Source: Dehalococcoidia bacterium UBA5748 (GTDB lineage: Bacteria > Chloroflexota > Dehalococcoidia > Dehalococcoidales > UBA5627). Taken from it: DNA of 17,110 nucleotides. Below are positions 6,526 through 14,543 of this stretch, one piece after another. Each line of letters begins with the position of its first letter. Positions within the stretch are counted from its first letter, which is position 1. Both the position numbers and the translations under genes were made by a program. The DNA is taken from assembly GCA_002419135.1 (NCBI GenBank), contig DIFM01000014.1, forward strand, positions 1-17,110, given 5' to 3'. The notes beneath the pieces were generated by a model. It saw nothing but the letters and a program-made list of their open reading frames with translations. It had not been told where the DNA came from and did no database searches.

Positions 6526-7362
6526 TTAACTGGATAATTTTACTGCATCCCCCGTTTTAACGGCAAGCAGGGAAGCGGCACTCCCGTTTTTTACCGCTAT
6601 TTCAAGATATCCGCTCGAGCCGATACAGGCTAATAAACCTTTCCCTTCGGCATAGGTATTGCTGATGCCCTTTATACGTTCGTTGCCCATTTCAATAACA
6701 AGGGAATCCCTCTTTTGAGATATGTCCGCAGAGGTAATGTCGGTTATCAGGTTGCCGTAATTATCTGTATGAATGATGTGCCCGGTTAGCGAACCATCGG
6801 CATTTTTTTGAGGGGAAGACAATGATAACATTTCGATAGTTTCCGCCTGCTCTCCAAAATCCGCCGGTTTACTACCCAGCGATAGATAAGCTGCCAGCGG
6901 GGCAAAGATATCACGTCCGTGAAAGGTGTTGCTGATATTTGATTGAATAAAATCGCTTTTAGTAACCTTGATAACCTCTAAAGAAAGCTCCTCTTTGAAT
7001 CCCTGTTTAACAGAAACGCTGCTTTTAGCTGACAGGGAATCTTTAAGATAAGGTTTTAACAGGTAACTCAACGAGCCGTTATCGGGAGTGACGAAATAGC
7101 CGAAAGCGGTTTTAACGATAAGAGCCGGACGGTCTGTGCCGACGCCGGGGTCAACAACGACCAGATGAATGGTTTGGGGAGGAAAATGCCGTACCGTCGT
7201 TCCCAACACAAAAGCCGCCTGATGAATATCCTGCGGCTTTATTAAATGGCTGATATCGACAATATTGGCTTGCGGATTTATTCCCAGTATCACCCCTTTC
7301 ATTGAGGCGACATAACCGTCACACAAACCGAAGTCGGAAGTCAGTGTTATTACGGAAGGCAT
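6526..7362 (-). CDS. SAM hydroxide adenosyltransferase (DUF62 family)
   Basis: A 278-residue member of the fluorinase/chlorinase-like DUF62 family. Known hydrolytic members split SAM into adenosine and methionine. Seen: SDFGLCDGYV with D10 and D15, VDPGVGTDR, PDNGSLS, FHGRDIFAP and HTDNYGNLITDI. D71, R78 and H148 can form the Asp-Arg-His triad of the hydroxide-using enzymes, so hydrolysis rather than halogenation is expected. GGAG lies 8 nt before the ATG. Sitting between secG and the SAM-using MenG, it may trim SAM or simply share a housekeeping operon; its physiological role is not settled for the family. Confidence 0.9.
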   Translation of the reverse strand: MPSVITLTSDFGLCDGYVASMKGVILGINPQANIVDISHLIKPQDIHQAAFVLGTTVRHFPPQTIHLVVVDPGVGTDRPALIVKTAFGYFVTPDNGSLSYLLKPYLKDSLSAKSSVSVKQGFKEELSLEVIKVTKSDFIQSNISNTFHGRDIFAPLAAYLSLGSKPADFGEQAETIEMLSLSSPQKNADGSLTGHIIHTDNYGNLITDITSADISQKRDSLVIEMGNERIKGISNTYAEGKGLLACIGSSGYLEIAVKNGSAASLLAVKTGDAVKLSS

Positions 7363-7378
7363 ACCATCAACTCCGGGT

Positions 7379-7600
7379 TTAGTTCAGCTTGAGCATCAGA
7401 AGCGCGACAGCTATAAACAGTATTACAATTACAATAGTCAACTGGAAAACGGTTTTTTCCAGCCCGCGTCTGGTACGGTACACCGAATCGGACTGCCCGA
7501 AGATACCTCCAAGACCACCGCTGCCCTTTGATTGCAGCATTATCAGAGCCACCAGCGCTACCGAAAGCACCATTTGAGCTATAATTAAATAGGTTTCCAT
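7379..7600 (-). CDS. secG: Preprotein translocase subunit SecG
   Basis: A 73-residue subunit of the SecYEG channel that assists SecA-driven export. Two hydrophobic helices (about 5-21 and 52-70) flank the conserved loop LMLQSKGSGGLGGIFGQSDS. The loop is a close family match, including the glycine run, and the length is typical. The start ATG follows AAGGA, which overlaps the last codons of gatB, so the two genes are translationally close. Lies in the gatB-menG operon. Confidence 0.95.
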   Translation of the reverse strand: METYLIIAQMVLSVALVALIMLQSKGSGGLGGIFGQSDSVYRTRRGLEKTVFQLTIVIVILFIAVALLMLKLN

Positions 7601-7601
7601 A

Positions 7602-9059
7602 TTATCCTTCCTCTAGTTTCTTTTTAATCAGTTCAGCCGCCATATTGGGATTGGTCCTGCCGCGGGTTGCGCGCATCATCTGCCCGACCAGGAATTTCAG
7701 TGATGCTTCCTTCCCGGCGCGGTAGTCCGCTACCGCATGAGGATTTGCAGCTATAATTTCCACAGCGCATTTTTCAATTTCCGAGCTGTCGCTGATTTGC
7801 CCCAATCCTTGTTCGCTTATTATTGTATCGGCATCCCTGCCGCTCTTATACATTTCTTCCAGCACCGTTTTTGCGCTGGCAGTACTGACGGTACCGGCGG
7901 CGTTTACTTCCAGCAAACGCACCAGTCTCTCGCAGTTTACCTTTTGGCCGAATTTCCCGATATCGGCAGAGTCGGCATTTATTATGCCGCTTATCGGGCC
8001 TAAAAGCCAGTTGGCAATTTCCTTCGAAGAAACATTTTTACTTGCTTTTACCGCCTTCTCAAAGTATTCCGCCATCGCCTTGGAGACGGTGAGAAGATTG
8101 GCATCGTAAAGGGGTAAACCGTACTGCGATATGAAACGGTCACGGCGCGCTTCCGGCAATTCCGGCAATTTTGCTCTGACTTCTTCCACCCACTCGCGGG
8201 ATATGTTTAAAGGAGGCAGGTCGGGTTCCGGGAAATAACGGTAATCATGGGCATACTCTTTACTGCGCTGTGAAACCGTCTTGCCGGATTCTTCCACCCA
8301 GCCCCTCGTTTCCTGCGGTATTTTTTCACCCTTCTCAAAAGCCTTGCGCTGCCTCTCGGCTTCGTATTCGAGTGCCTTGTAGACAGCCTTAAAGCTGTTC
8401 ATATTTTTTACTTCCACTTTGGAAAGGTATTCTGTAGTACCGACCGGACGGATACTGATATTGGCATCGCAGCGGAAACTGCCCTCTTCCATATTGGCGG
8501 TTGAAACACCCAGATATTGCAATATGCTGCGTAACTTAACCAGATATTCGCGGGCTTCCTCGGGTGAACGCAAATCCGGTTCGCCGACAATTTCCATAAG
8601 CGGCATACCGGCGCGATTTACATCGACATGTGTGTAGGATTCCCCGTTATCGGAGGGATGATGAGCCAACTTGGCGACATCCTCTTCTAGATGCACCCGC
8701 GTTACCCCGACCTTCCTTTTCTGCCCGCCGGCTTCGATTTCCATCCAGCCTTTGATTCCCACCGGATAGTCGAACTGGGATATCTGGTAGCCTTTCATTA
8801 AATCGGGATAGGGATAATTCTTGCGGTCGAACTTGCTGTATTCGGATACGTCACAGTTTAGAGCCAGCGCCGTCATCATACCGAATTCTACAGCCTGTTT
8901 GTTGATGGTTGGCAAAGTGCCCGGCATTCCCATACAAACAGGGCAGACATGGGTGTTGGGGGTATCGCTAGAATAATCCGCACTGCATCGGCAGTACATT
9001 TTACTTTTTGTCATAAGCTGGGCATGCACTTCCAGCCCGATTATCGTTTCGAATTCCAT
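7602..9059 (-). CDS. gatB: Aspartyl/glutamyl-tRNA amidotransferase subunit B
   Basis: GatB of the GatCAB complex, which converts misacylated Glu-tRNA(Gln) and Asp-tRNA(Asn) to the amides. The protein opens METIIGLEVHAQL-like (MEFETIIGLEVHAQL), has the zinc-binding cysteines C23, C25, C39, C42 (CRC and VCPVC), the long catalytic-kinase core including SFRCDANIS and EVKNMNSFK, and a C-terminal YqeY-like tRNA-binding domain (GQMMRATRGRTNPNMA). ATG 9059 is the start: the in-frame TTG at 9125 overlaps the -35 box and lies upstream of the likely transcript start. 485 residues, normal. gatA and gatC are not in the window. First gene of the operon. Confidence 0.95.
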   Translation of the reverse strand: MEFETIIGLEVHAQLMTKSKMYCRCSADYSSDTPNTHVCPVCMGMPGTLPTINKQAVEFGMMTALALNCDVSEYSKFDRKNYPYPDLMKGYQISQFDYPVGIKGWMEIEAGGQKRKVGVTRVHLEEDVAKLAHHPSDNGESYTHVDVNRAGMPLMEIVGEPDLRSPEEAREYLVKLRSILQYLGVSTANMEEGSFRCDANISIRPVGTTEYLSKVEVKNMNSFKAVYKALEYEAERQRKAFEKGEKIPQETRGWVEESGKTVSQRSKEYAHDYRYFPEPDLPPLNISREWVEEVRAKLPELPEARRDRFISQYGLPLYDANLLTVSKAMAEYFEKAVKASKNVSSKEIANWLLGPISGIINADSADIGKFGQKVNCERLVRLLEVNAAGTVSTASAKTVLEEMYKSGRDADTIISEQGLGQISDSSEIEKCAVEIIAANPHAVADYRAGKEASLKFLVGQMMRATRGRTNPNMAAELIKKKLEEG

Positions 9060-9096
9060 CTTAATACTAACATCCCTGAATATAAATAACCCATTC

Positions 9097-9125
9097 AGTA
9101 TAACAACATTGCGATTAACTGACAA
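9097..9125 (-). promoter_or_regulatory. Promoter of the gatB-secG-menA-menG operon
   Basis: On the minus strand, TTGTCA (9125-9120) and TATACT (9102-9097) are separated by 17 bp. The transcript would begin near 9090 with a leader of about 30 nt to the gatB ATG. An inverted repeat CTGAAT (9076-9081) with ATTCAG (9093-9098) overlaps the -10 edge and the start site and could be an operator; that is inference. Confidence 0.7.
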
Positions 9126-9305
9126 GCAATATAAATCCTATCCTAACGACAGATTATTGAAAAACCTCTTGCGGCTCCGTTCTGGTACGCCCCAGAGCAA
9201 GCAGAACGCCAAATAAAACCCGCGGATAGGGGTATTAGCACATTTCATCCTTCTACACTGAAATGGCGTTGAATCCCCTGTAATAGATACTAATTTTTTA
9301 AAATA
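9126..9305. other. Divergent intergenic region with nested inverted repeats
   Basis: About 180 bases between the gatB promoter and the tRNA promoter, with no gene. Inverted repeats: GTTCTG (9179-9184) with CAGAAC (9202-9207); CATTTCA (9241-9247) with TGAAATG (9259-9265); and AACGCC (9205-9210) with GGCGTT (9265-9270) enclosing the second. They could fold as RNA or be a decayed element; nothing here identifies either. Confidence 0.4.
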
Positions 9306-9314
9306 TGCTATAAT
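9306..9314 (+). promoter_or_regulatory. Extended -10 promoter of tRNA-Ala
   Basis: TGCTATAAT at 9306-9314, 10 bp before the tRNA 5' end, is identical to the dnaE extended -10. No convincing -35 is visible. Confidence 0.6.
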
Positions 9315-9324
9315 TTTCTCTGTT

Positions 9325-9397
9325 GGGGCTGTAGCTCAGCTGGGAGAGCATTGCGTTCGCATCGCAGGGGTCAGGGGTTCGAATCCCCTCAGCTCCA
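9325..9397 (+). tRNA. tRNA-Ala, anticodon CGC
   Basis: A 73-nt cloverleaf. Acceptor GGGGCTG pairs with CAGCTCC (one G-T), with discriminator A at 9397. The D arm is GCTC/GAGC, the anticodon stem TTGCG/CGCAG with loop TTCGCAT, and the T arm GGGG-TTCGAAT-CCCC. The anticodon CGC reads GCG (alanine). CCA is not encoded. It has its own -10 upstream and is followed by an AT-rich segment with a single foreign-looking gene. Confidence 0.97.
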
Positions 9398-9457
9398 CTT
9401 TTCTACTTTATAAAAATCGGTTGCATACTTGTAATAGTTTTCTTAAAGATAATCGTA

Positions 9458-9503
9458 GGTTCCATCGCCCAACGAATTTGGTTGGCACCGGACAGATGGA
9501 ACC
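9458..9503. repeat. Inverted repeat between tRNA-Ala and the nuclease-fold gene
   Basis: A perfect 9-bp inverted repeat GGTTCCATC (9458-9466) with GATGGAACC (9495-9503), with an inner CCAAC/GTTGG. There is no T run, so it is not an obvious intrinsic terminator. It ends 18 bp before the ATG at 9522 and could be an operator or a 5' leader hairpin of that gene. Confidence 0.55.
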
Positions 9504-9521
9504 ATGTGGAAAATTTGAATA

Positions 9522-10643
9522 ATGAAAATACTGCTAGACGAGCTGTTTCCTGATAAGAAACTCCAGGATTTACCGCCTTCTGACTTGCGTCATTGGATGT
9601 TTTTAGAAAGTCCAAAGGCAGGGGATATACGAGGTTGTGTCGCTAGACTTTTAGAATTCGCAGATTCCCAAGGTGTCTTGGACACTGATATGCTGTCTAG
9701 GTTAAAAAGCAAGGGATACGACCAATTTATAAGTGCAATCCACGAATTGTCTATAGGTGAGTTTTTAAGTTCTATTGGCCATATTGAATGGCATCCCAAC
9801 GGTCGCGATTCTCGCATTGGCGAGTTTAGATTGCTAACAAAAAACTATGAATCAATCTTTGTTGAAGTTAAGACGATTTTTGAGTCAACAGAGGAACGCA
9901 GGAGCGATAGAAATTGGGACACAATAAAAGAAGTAGTACATCAGATTGCTTCGCCTTTTATTATAAATATAGAGTTTATAAAGTTAGAATGTGAGGTTGT
10001 GCCTGGGCATTTCCGTCCTTGGGTTGAACGCCAAATAACCAACCTTAAAAAGGACCTCAAAAAGAAAGGCCAACAACAAAGGCTCATTTTTGAAGATAAG
10101 GCTAAAAATGGTAGTAGTGTCAAGGTGGCTGTAGCATTCACAAGGCTACATGATGATGAATTACCCACCCGATGCAGCCATACTTCAGGCGGTTTCATTA
10201 ACCTGCACAATCGTGTAATAGAGGTAATAGACAGCGCTTTAAATCAGTTGCCAAATAATCAGCCAACACTAGTGGTTATTGCCAGTAAAGATTGGGTGGG
10301 CTTGGGCGAAAACTCAATGATGGCTGCTATGTTTAGTCTTCCGAAAATTACCTACAGGTTATATACAGAACCACCTAGAGTTGAGCAACAAAAAGATTCA
10401 GATTCAAGTATTCACTATGATTTACAGGGCATAGTACAAAAAACAATACGTAAAAGATTAAGTGCAGTGGGACTATGGCATCATAAATGGACACGTGAAC
10501 CCTCAGGTTTATTGGATGTCTATCATAATCCACTTGCGGCTAAACAAATACCCTTCACGGTGCTAAAAGCACCGAATGTGTGCCAACTTATCCCCAAAAG
10601 TGAAGGCATTATGGAGTGGGTGCCAAACCGTCCGTCAGATTAG
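9522..10643 (+). CDS. Putative PD-(D/E)XK nuclease-fold protein
   Basis: 373 residues, no recognised gene name. Around residues 64-120 there is a pattern common in restriction-like nuclease folds: a helix with ELSIGEFLSSIGHIEW (E75, E80), then GEFRLL (E101) where D is usual, and IFVEVKTI (E115, K117). This fits an E...ExK active site. The rest, including LVVIASKDWVGLG (around 250) and the C-terminal half, I cannot place. No signal peptide or membrane segment is seen. The ribosome-binding site is poor. Its DNA is clearly richer in A and T than the flanking genes, and it sits alone just downstream of tRNA-Ala on the same strand, which suggests horizontal acquisition. No methylase, integrase or toxin partner is adjacent. 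Restriction, defence or another DNA-processing role is possible; the fold call is moderate and the function open. Confidence 0.6.
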   Translation: MKILLDELFPDKKLQDLPPSDLRHWMFLESPKAGDIRGCVARLLEFADSQGVLDTDMLSRLKSKGYDQFISAIHELSIGEFLSSIGHIEWHPNGRDSRIGEFRLLTKNYESIFVEVKTIFESTEERRSDRNWDTIKEVVHQIASPFIINIEFIKLECEVVPGHFRPWVERQITNLKKDLKKKGQQQRLIFEDKAKNGSSVKVAVAFTRLHDDELPTRCSHTSGGFINLHNRVIEVIDSALNQLPNNQPTLVVIASKDWVGLGENSMMAAMFSLPKITYRLYTEPPRVEQQKDSDSSIHYDLQGIVQKTIRKRLSAVGLWHHKWTREPSGLLDVYHNPLAAKQIPFTVLKAPNVCQLIPKSEGIMEWVPNRPSD

Positions 10644-10876
10644 ATTTTCCTACAATATACTTCCCACTTCTCCAAAAGGACAGTTATCTTAAATGAACTA
10701 GTTGAATCTACTTTCAGGGATTATGGCGCTACCTATTGATACCCTCAAGCAAAGAAACACCCCCCGAACTTATAGGATTACTGTTGAAAATTCGATGTCT
10801 TATTTACTTCTCTAACGTCTAATTCGATTTAAACATCCAAAAATAGGAAGAGTTATCCTTCCGTCTTTTAGAATCC
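10644..10876. other. Intergenic region between convergent genes
   Basis: 233 AT-rich bases between the nuclease-fold gene (+) and the ABC ATPase gene (-). I see no clear terminator hairpin, gene or repeat. Confidence 0.4.
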
Positions 10877-11695
10877 TCAGCTTTCATTTAGAGGTTCTTT
10901 GGCTTCCGCCCCTGCCCCGTCGAACTCAACTTTCTCATCCGGGAAGGGAACAATTACCGGTACTCCCATACATTCGATAATATGGACGTGTATGCGATAG
11001 ACCGCTTCGATGTTTTCGGGAGTCATTGTTTCAATCCCGCCGTAGGAATAAATCTGGGAATCTTTCAAAAAGATGAAGCGGTCGCAGTAGCGGATTGCCA
11101 GATTGAGGTCGTGAATGACTATGGTTACACAGGTATTGTGTTCCAGCGCGATATTTTTCACGATTTGAAGCACTTCGTGCTGGTTGTGAAGGTCGAGGTT
11201 ACTGGTAGGCTCATCGAGCATCAGAAGTTTCGGCTCCTGTGCCAGCGCCCTGGCAAGCATTACCCTTTGCATTTCACCGCCGGAAAGCTCCGATACATTT
11301 CGCAGCGCAAAATCATCCAGTTTCATCCTGTGCATTATATCGCACACTATTTGCCGGTCTTCCGTCGTGGCATCCCATTTTATGTACGGTTTGCGCCCGA
11401 GCAGTATCATATCGAAAACAGTCATACTGATAGCCCTGTTATGCTGCGGCACGTAGGCAATATTCTGTGCTATGACATTATTGCTCATCGTAAAAACGTT
11501 TTCTTTATCCAGAAAAACCACCCCTTTCTGAACAGGGCAGATACGGTCGATGCATTTTAGCAGGGTGCTTTTACCGGCTCCGTTGTTGCCCAAAATGGCT
11601 ATGCAGCGATTCTTCTGAATATCGAAGCTTATATTTTCCAGAATATTTTTTGAGTTTCGATTATATGCGAAATTGATATCGTTTATCTCAATCAT
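10877..11695 (-). CDS. FecE/BtuD-type ABC transporter ATP-binding protein
   Basis: The ATPase that powers the importer encoded by the two upstream genes, 272 residues. Walker A GNNGAGKST (36-44), Q-loop YVPQ (Q84), signature LSGGEMQRVMLA (137-148), Walker B LLMLDEPTSNLDL (157-169) and the switch histidine in VIHDL (H195) are all intact. It overlaps the permease gene by 8 bp (the last permease codons contain its ATG), which indicates translational coupling. The C-terminal tail after the switch region resembles FecE/BtuD/HmuV relatives. Substrate cannot be read from the ATPase. Confidence 0.92.
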   Translation of the reverse strand: MIEINDINFAYNRNSKNILENISFDIQKNRCIAILGNNGAGKSTLLKCIDRICPVQKGVVFLDKENVFTMSNNVIAQNIAYVPQHNRAISMTVFDMILLGRKPYIKWDATTEDRQIVCDIMHRMKLDDFALRNVSELSGGEMQRVMLARALAQEPKLLMLDEPTSNLDLHNQHEVLQIVKNIALEHNTCVTIVIHDLNLAIRYCDRFIFLKDSQIYSYGGIETMTPENIEAVYRIHVHIIECMGVPVIVPFPDEKVEFDGAGAEAKEPLNES

Positions 11696-12767
11696 TTGTC
11701 TTCAACCCCTTAAACAAAAGGAAAAGGAACAGCGGAGCGCCTAAAAATGAAGTTATCGCTCCGATGGGAAGTATTACCGGCGCTATTACCAGCCTGCCGA
11801 ATGTATCGGCTAAAATAAGAAGCAGCGCGCCTGCCACCGCAGAGCATGGTATCAGATAGCGGTAATCGTTGCCGACAAAGCGGCGCATGATGTGAGGCGC
11901 CACAAGACCGACAAAGCTGATAATACCGACAAAAGATACTGCCACCGCCGCCGCCAGAGTGCCGATACACATACTTATCAGCATAACAGACCTGGTATTG
12001 ACTCCCAGGCTCTGGGCTGTATCCGCCCCGCTTACCATTGCATTGTAGTTCCAGCGGTTCAATAAAAAATACACCATGGCCGCTACGAACACCACTGCCA
12101 GAATCAAAAGCTCGGTCCAACCTGCCGCCCCCATATTACCGAAGGTCCAAAACACAACGGTGCTGATTTTTGTTTCATCCGCAAAATACTGCAGCAGGGT
12201 AGTGCCCCCGGCAAACAGAGAGCTTAAAGCTACACCGGCAAGTATCAAACCCGCCGGACCCAAATCTCTCTTTACCCGTGATAACAGGATAACAACAGCG
12301 GTAGAAAGTGAGCCGCATAAAAACGCGCACAGCGTTACAATATAGGGATTGTCGATGGTAATCGCAGTGGCGGCGGAGCTGGTATTTACAACGCCTCCGC
12401 CGAAGACTATAATACCCAGCGCTGCGCCGAAAGCGGCTCCGTGGGATACTCCTAGCGTCGATGGCGATGCCAACGGATTGCGCAAAACGCATTGCATAAC
12501 AGCGCCGGAGACCGCCAGAACAGCGCCGACCAGTATGGCGGCAAGCACACGAGGCAGTCTTATGTTCATAACTACCATCTGGGACAAATCGCTACCCTGC
12601 CCGAAAAGAACTTTGACTACCTCGGAAAGAGGTATATTGAGGGAACCGGCGCCAATTGCAAAAAGCGCTGTTAAGACTGTCGCCAGAATAGCGATTATTA
12701 AAACAAGCCTTTTTCGTCTTAAAAAGGCGTTATACAACTGCAATTGTGTGATACGGTTATCTGCCAT
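11688..12767 (-). CDS. FecCD-family ABC transporter permease
   Basis: The membrane channel of a type II importer, 359 residues, with about ten hydrophobic helices. The family motif LPRVLAAILVGAVLAVSGA, followed by LRNPLASPSTLGVSHGAAFG, is close to BtuC/FhuB/FecCD. Family members import ferric siderophores, heme, cobalamin or, in the MolB branch, molybdate and tungstate. It lies 6 bp after the binding-protein gene and overlaps the ATPase gene. The ribosome-binding site is weak, so translation may depend on the upstream gene. The substrate is undetermined. Confidence 0.92.
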   Translation of the reverse strand: MADNRITQLQLYNAFLRRKRLVLIIAILATVLTALFAIGAGSLNIPLSEVVKVLFGQGSDLSQMVVMNIRLPRVLAAILVGAVLAVSGAVMQCVLRNPLASPSTLGVSHGAAFGAALGIIVFGGGVVNTSSAATAITIDNPYIVTLCAFLCGSLSTAVVILLSRVKRDLGPAGLILAGVALSSLFAGGTTLLQYFADETKISTVVFWTFGNMGAAGWTELLILAVVFVAAMVYFLLNRWNYNAMVSGADTAQSLGVNTRSVMLISMCIGTLAAAVAVSFVGIISFVGLVAPHIMRRFVGNDYRYLIPCSAVAGALLLILADTFGRLVIAPVILPIGAITSFLGAPLFLFLLFKGLKTND

Positions 12768-12773
12768 AAATCA

Positions 12774-13868
12774 TTACCCGAGAGTTACTTTACAGTAGCC
12801 GGCGCCGAAGGCGACCAGATTGTCGAGATAATTATCGGCATCCAAAAAGAATCTGAATATCTCGTTGGCTTTTTCTTCAAAATCGATATCGGCAAACTCT
12901 TCCGGATAGAGAATACCAGCCACGTAATAAGCATTGACAATAGGGATTTCGACATTTGAATAATAGGAAGTAGAACTGGGATACTGATAAAGATCCCCAT
13001 TCTGAACGGCTGTCAGTTGGGCATAAAAATTCGGAATTTTCTCGTAATCCGCCCTGACAAGTCCTACTCCGCCGCTGTCGAAGAAAATATACCGGGGATT
13101 CCACCCGATGATTTGCTCCTTATCGATCAGCACACCGCTGGCTTTTTCGGAGAGGCCTTCGGTAACATCATTTGCCAGTAATGCTTCAAAAACAGCATAC
13201 TTGGTATAAACACCATCTATTCCGTGCGCGCCTTTGAAGGTTGCCGCTGCTCCAAGAACAGATGGCTTTTCCGCATCCGAAACAGCGGATGCTCTGGTTT
13301 TGAGGTCTAGAAGACAATCGTTAATATAAGCAATTACTTCCTCCGCCCTCTCCTCTGCCCCGCAGACATCGCCGATGAGACGCAGTGCCTGCTCATAGTC
13401 TTCCCCGAACAAAGTGCCCATCGGCACCACAACCACCGGCGTACCGGTTTTAGTCTGGATTTCGTCTGCCAGTTCAGTTGGATATGTGCATATAATAACG
13501 TCGGGATTAACACTGATAATCTGTTCGGCATAGTAAGCCGTAGCACCGGCTGAATCCGTGCCGACAATGGGCTTTGTTGCCCATATATCCTTTTTAGCAT
13601 AAGCATAGGCTGTAACAGGGGTTACTTGATTTAAATCCATTCCGCTGTAGCCGACCACCTTATCGGCCAGCCCGAGATAGGTAATCATGCGGGGAGCATT
13701 CCCCAGGGGCACAATTCTCTCTACCGCTGAAGGTATCTCCACCATACGGCCGGCGCTGTCGGTAATTGTTCTTGTCGAAACGTCTTCGTTTTTCACAACG
13801 TTTCCGCAACCGGTAAATAGAGATAGTACAAGGAAAAACATTAATGATACTAAAATAATTTTTTTCAC
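12774..13868 (-). CDS. Lipoprotein substrate-binding protein of the FecCD importer
   Basis: 364 residues with a lipoprotein signal: MKKIILVSLMFF, a hydrophobic core, and lipobox LFTGC with the modified Cys at residue 21. The mature part matches the periplasmic-binding-protein fold of BtuF/FepB type: VERIVPLGNAPRMITYLGLADKVVGYSG, then NPDVIICTY, and a late GWNPRYIFFDSGG lobe. Start is GTG at 13868 with AAGGGAG 9 nt upstream; the nearby ATG in another frame hits a stop at once. It captures the ligand outside the membrane and delivers it to the permease. Ligand is unknown; iron chelate, corrinoid or oxyanion are all allowed by the family. Confidence 0.9.
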   Translation of the reverse strand: MKKIILVSLMFFLVLSLFTGCGNVVKNEDVSTRTITDSAGRMVEIPSAVERIVPLGNAPRMITYLGLADKVVGYSGMDLNQVTPVTAYAYAKKDIWATKPIVGTDSAGATAYYAEQIISVNPDVIICTYPTELADEIQTKTGTPVVVVPMGTLFGEDYEQALRLIGDVCGAEERAEEVIAYINDCLLDLKTRASAVSDAEKPSVLGAAATFKGAHGIDGVYTKYAVFEALLANDVTEGLSEKASGVLIDKEQIIGWNPRYIFFDSGGVGLVRADYEKIPNFYAQLTAVQNGDLYQYPSSTSYYSNVEIPIVNAYYVAGILYPEEFADIDFEEKANEIFRFFLDADNYLDNLVAFGAGYCKVTLG

Positions 13869-13898
13869 AGCATACTTCTCCCTTTTTATATATTTGTT

Positions 13899-14432
13899 TT
13901 ACCAGCCCCGGTCGTAGCACTTAAAACAATCTATACAGACAGGCTGCCCGTCCTGCAAGCGCATTTTATTGTCAGCTGCGTTCTCGCCGCAGACCGAACA
14001 CCTCACACTTTGAAAAAGCCTCGCTTTTTCCGGTAATTCGTATTTAGGTTCAGAATAATCGAAGATTTCATCAACTGGAGCATCCAGGAGATATTCCTTC
14101 CATTTGGTTCTGTCCATTTCATCATTTCTTCCGACTTTTAGATAGACACGGAGTTTTTTACCATCGGTACGGTTATAAAAAGAAAAAGCCTGTTTGCCGG
14201 TGCCGTGATAAATCAGGTTACCCTTCCCGGTAGTACAGCTTAGAAGAGCCTGTACGGCATCTACCCCGCAGGCATCGTTTTCCGTTATACAGATGATTTG
14301 TTCGTCATCCGATGTCCCGATACCCATTTTTTCGAAAGCTGCCTGGCATGCCTTGAATCCGATTGCAAGGCCCGGGCATTCGTGCCCGTGAAATGCTACT
14401 GCTTTTTCCCATAATTCCCTGTTCATAGACAT
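13899..14432 (-). CDS. FmdE-family protein with C-terminal zinc ribbon
   Basis: 177 residues resembling formylmethanofuran dehydrogenase subunit E-like proteins. The core has FHGHECPGLAIGF (H15, H17, C19), ITENDACGVDAVQ, CTTGKGNLI and GKQAFSFYNR. A CxxC...CxxC zinc ribbon follows (CSVC and CIDC near the end). FmdE homologues occur far outside methanogens, often beside FecCD importers, so a role in metal or cofactor handling is more likely than methanogenesis. ATG 14426 (third codon) has better spacing from AGGGG than ATG 14432, so the true start may be two codons later. First gene of the operon. Its biochemical activity is not established. Confidence 0.85.
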   Translation of the reverse strand: MSMNRELWEKAVAFHGHECPGLAIGFKACQAAFEKMGIGTSDDEQIICITENDACGVDAVQALLSCTTGKGNLIYHGTGKQAFSFYNRTDGKKLRVYLKVGRNDEMDRTKWKEYLLDAPVDEIFDYSEPKYELPEKARLFQSVRCSVCGENAADNKMRLQDGQPVCIDCFKCYDRGW

Positions 14433-14462
14433 TTTCCCCTAATCTATTGCATTTATTACCAA

Positions 14463-14477
14463 TTGCAACTATTTGCA
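14463..14477. promoter_or_regulatory. TTGCAACTWWTTGCA motif, copy 1
   Basis: TTGCAACTATTTGCA contains two TTGCA half-sites exactly 10 bp apart, one helical turn. A second copy is at 14529-14543, and a further ATTGCA is at 14456-14461. The two copies flank the promoter palindrome, so they look like regulator half-sites. Confidence 0.45.
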
Positions 14478-14492
14478 CTGCTAAATTAAAAA

Positions 14493-14524
14493 AATATATA
14501 TAGGATTACCTATATATCCAAACC
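14493..14524 (-). promoter_or_regulatory. Promoter of the FmdE-importer operon with embedded palindrome
   Basis: On the minus strand, TTGGAT (about 14521-14516) and TATATT (about 14498-14493) are 17 bp apart. Between and overlapping them lies a perfect 9-bp palindrome, ATATATAGG (14496-14504) and CCTATATAT (14509-14517), around ATTA. A repressor there would block the promoter, for example a metal- or oxyanion-sensing regulator. The identity of the regulator is inference. Confidence 0.55.
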
Positions 14525-14528
14525 CTTA

Positions 14529-14543
14529 TTGCAACTTATTGCA
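14529..14543. promoter_or_regulatory. TTGCAACTWWTTGCA motif, copy 2
   Basis: TTGCAACTTATTGCA, differing from copy 1 only at the two W positions. It lies just upstream of the -35 box on the minus strand, a usual place for an activator; copy 1 lies downstream in the leader. Confidence 0.45.

Noticed and set aside
10650..10657. CCTACAAT, equal to the first 8 bases of the terminal repeat
   Set aside because: The match is only 8 bp in an AT-rich region and does not extend; chance is enough to explain it.
9325..10876. Integrated genetic element with att sites at tRNA-Ala
   Set aside because: There is no integrase and I found no repeat of the tRNA 3' end downstream, so only a foreign-looking gene is supported.
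12076..13920. Various open frames opposite or overlapping the importer genes
   Set aside because: They lie in other frames of genes with clear family motifs and have no ribosome-binding site or domain of their own.
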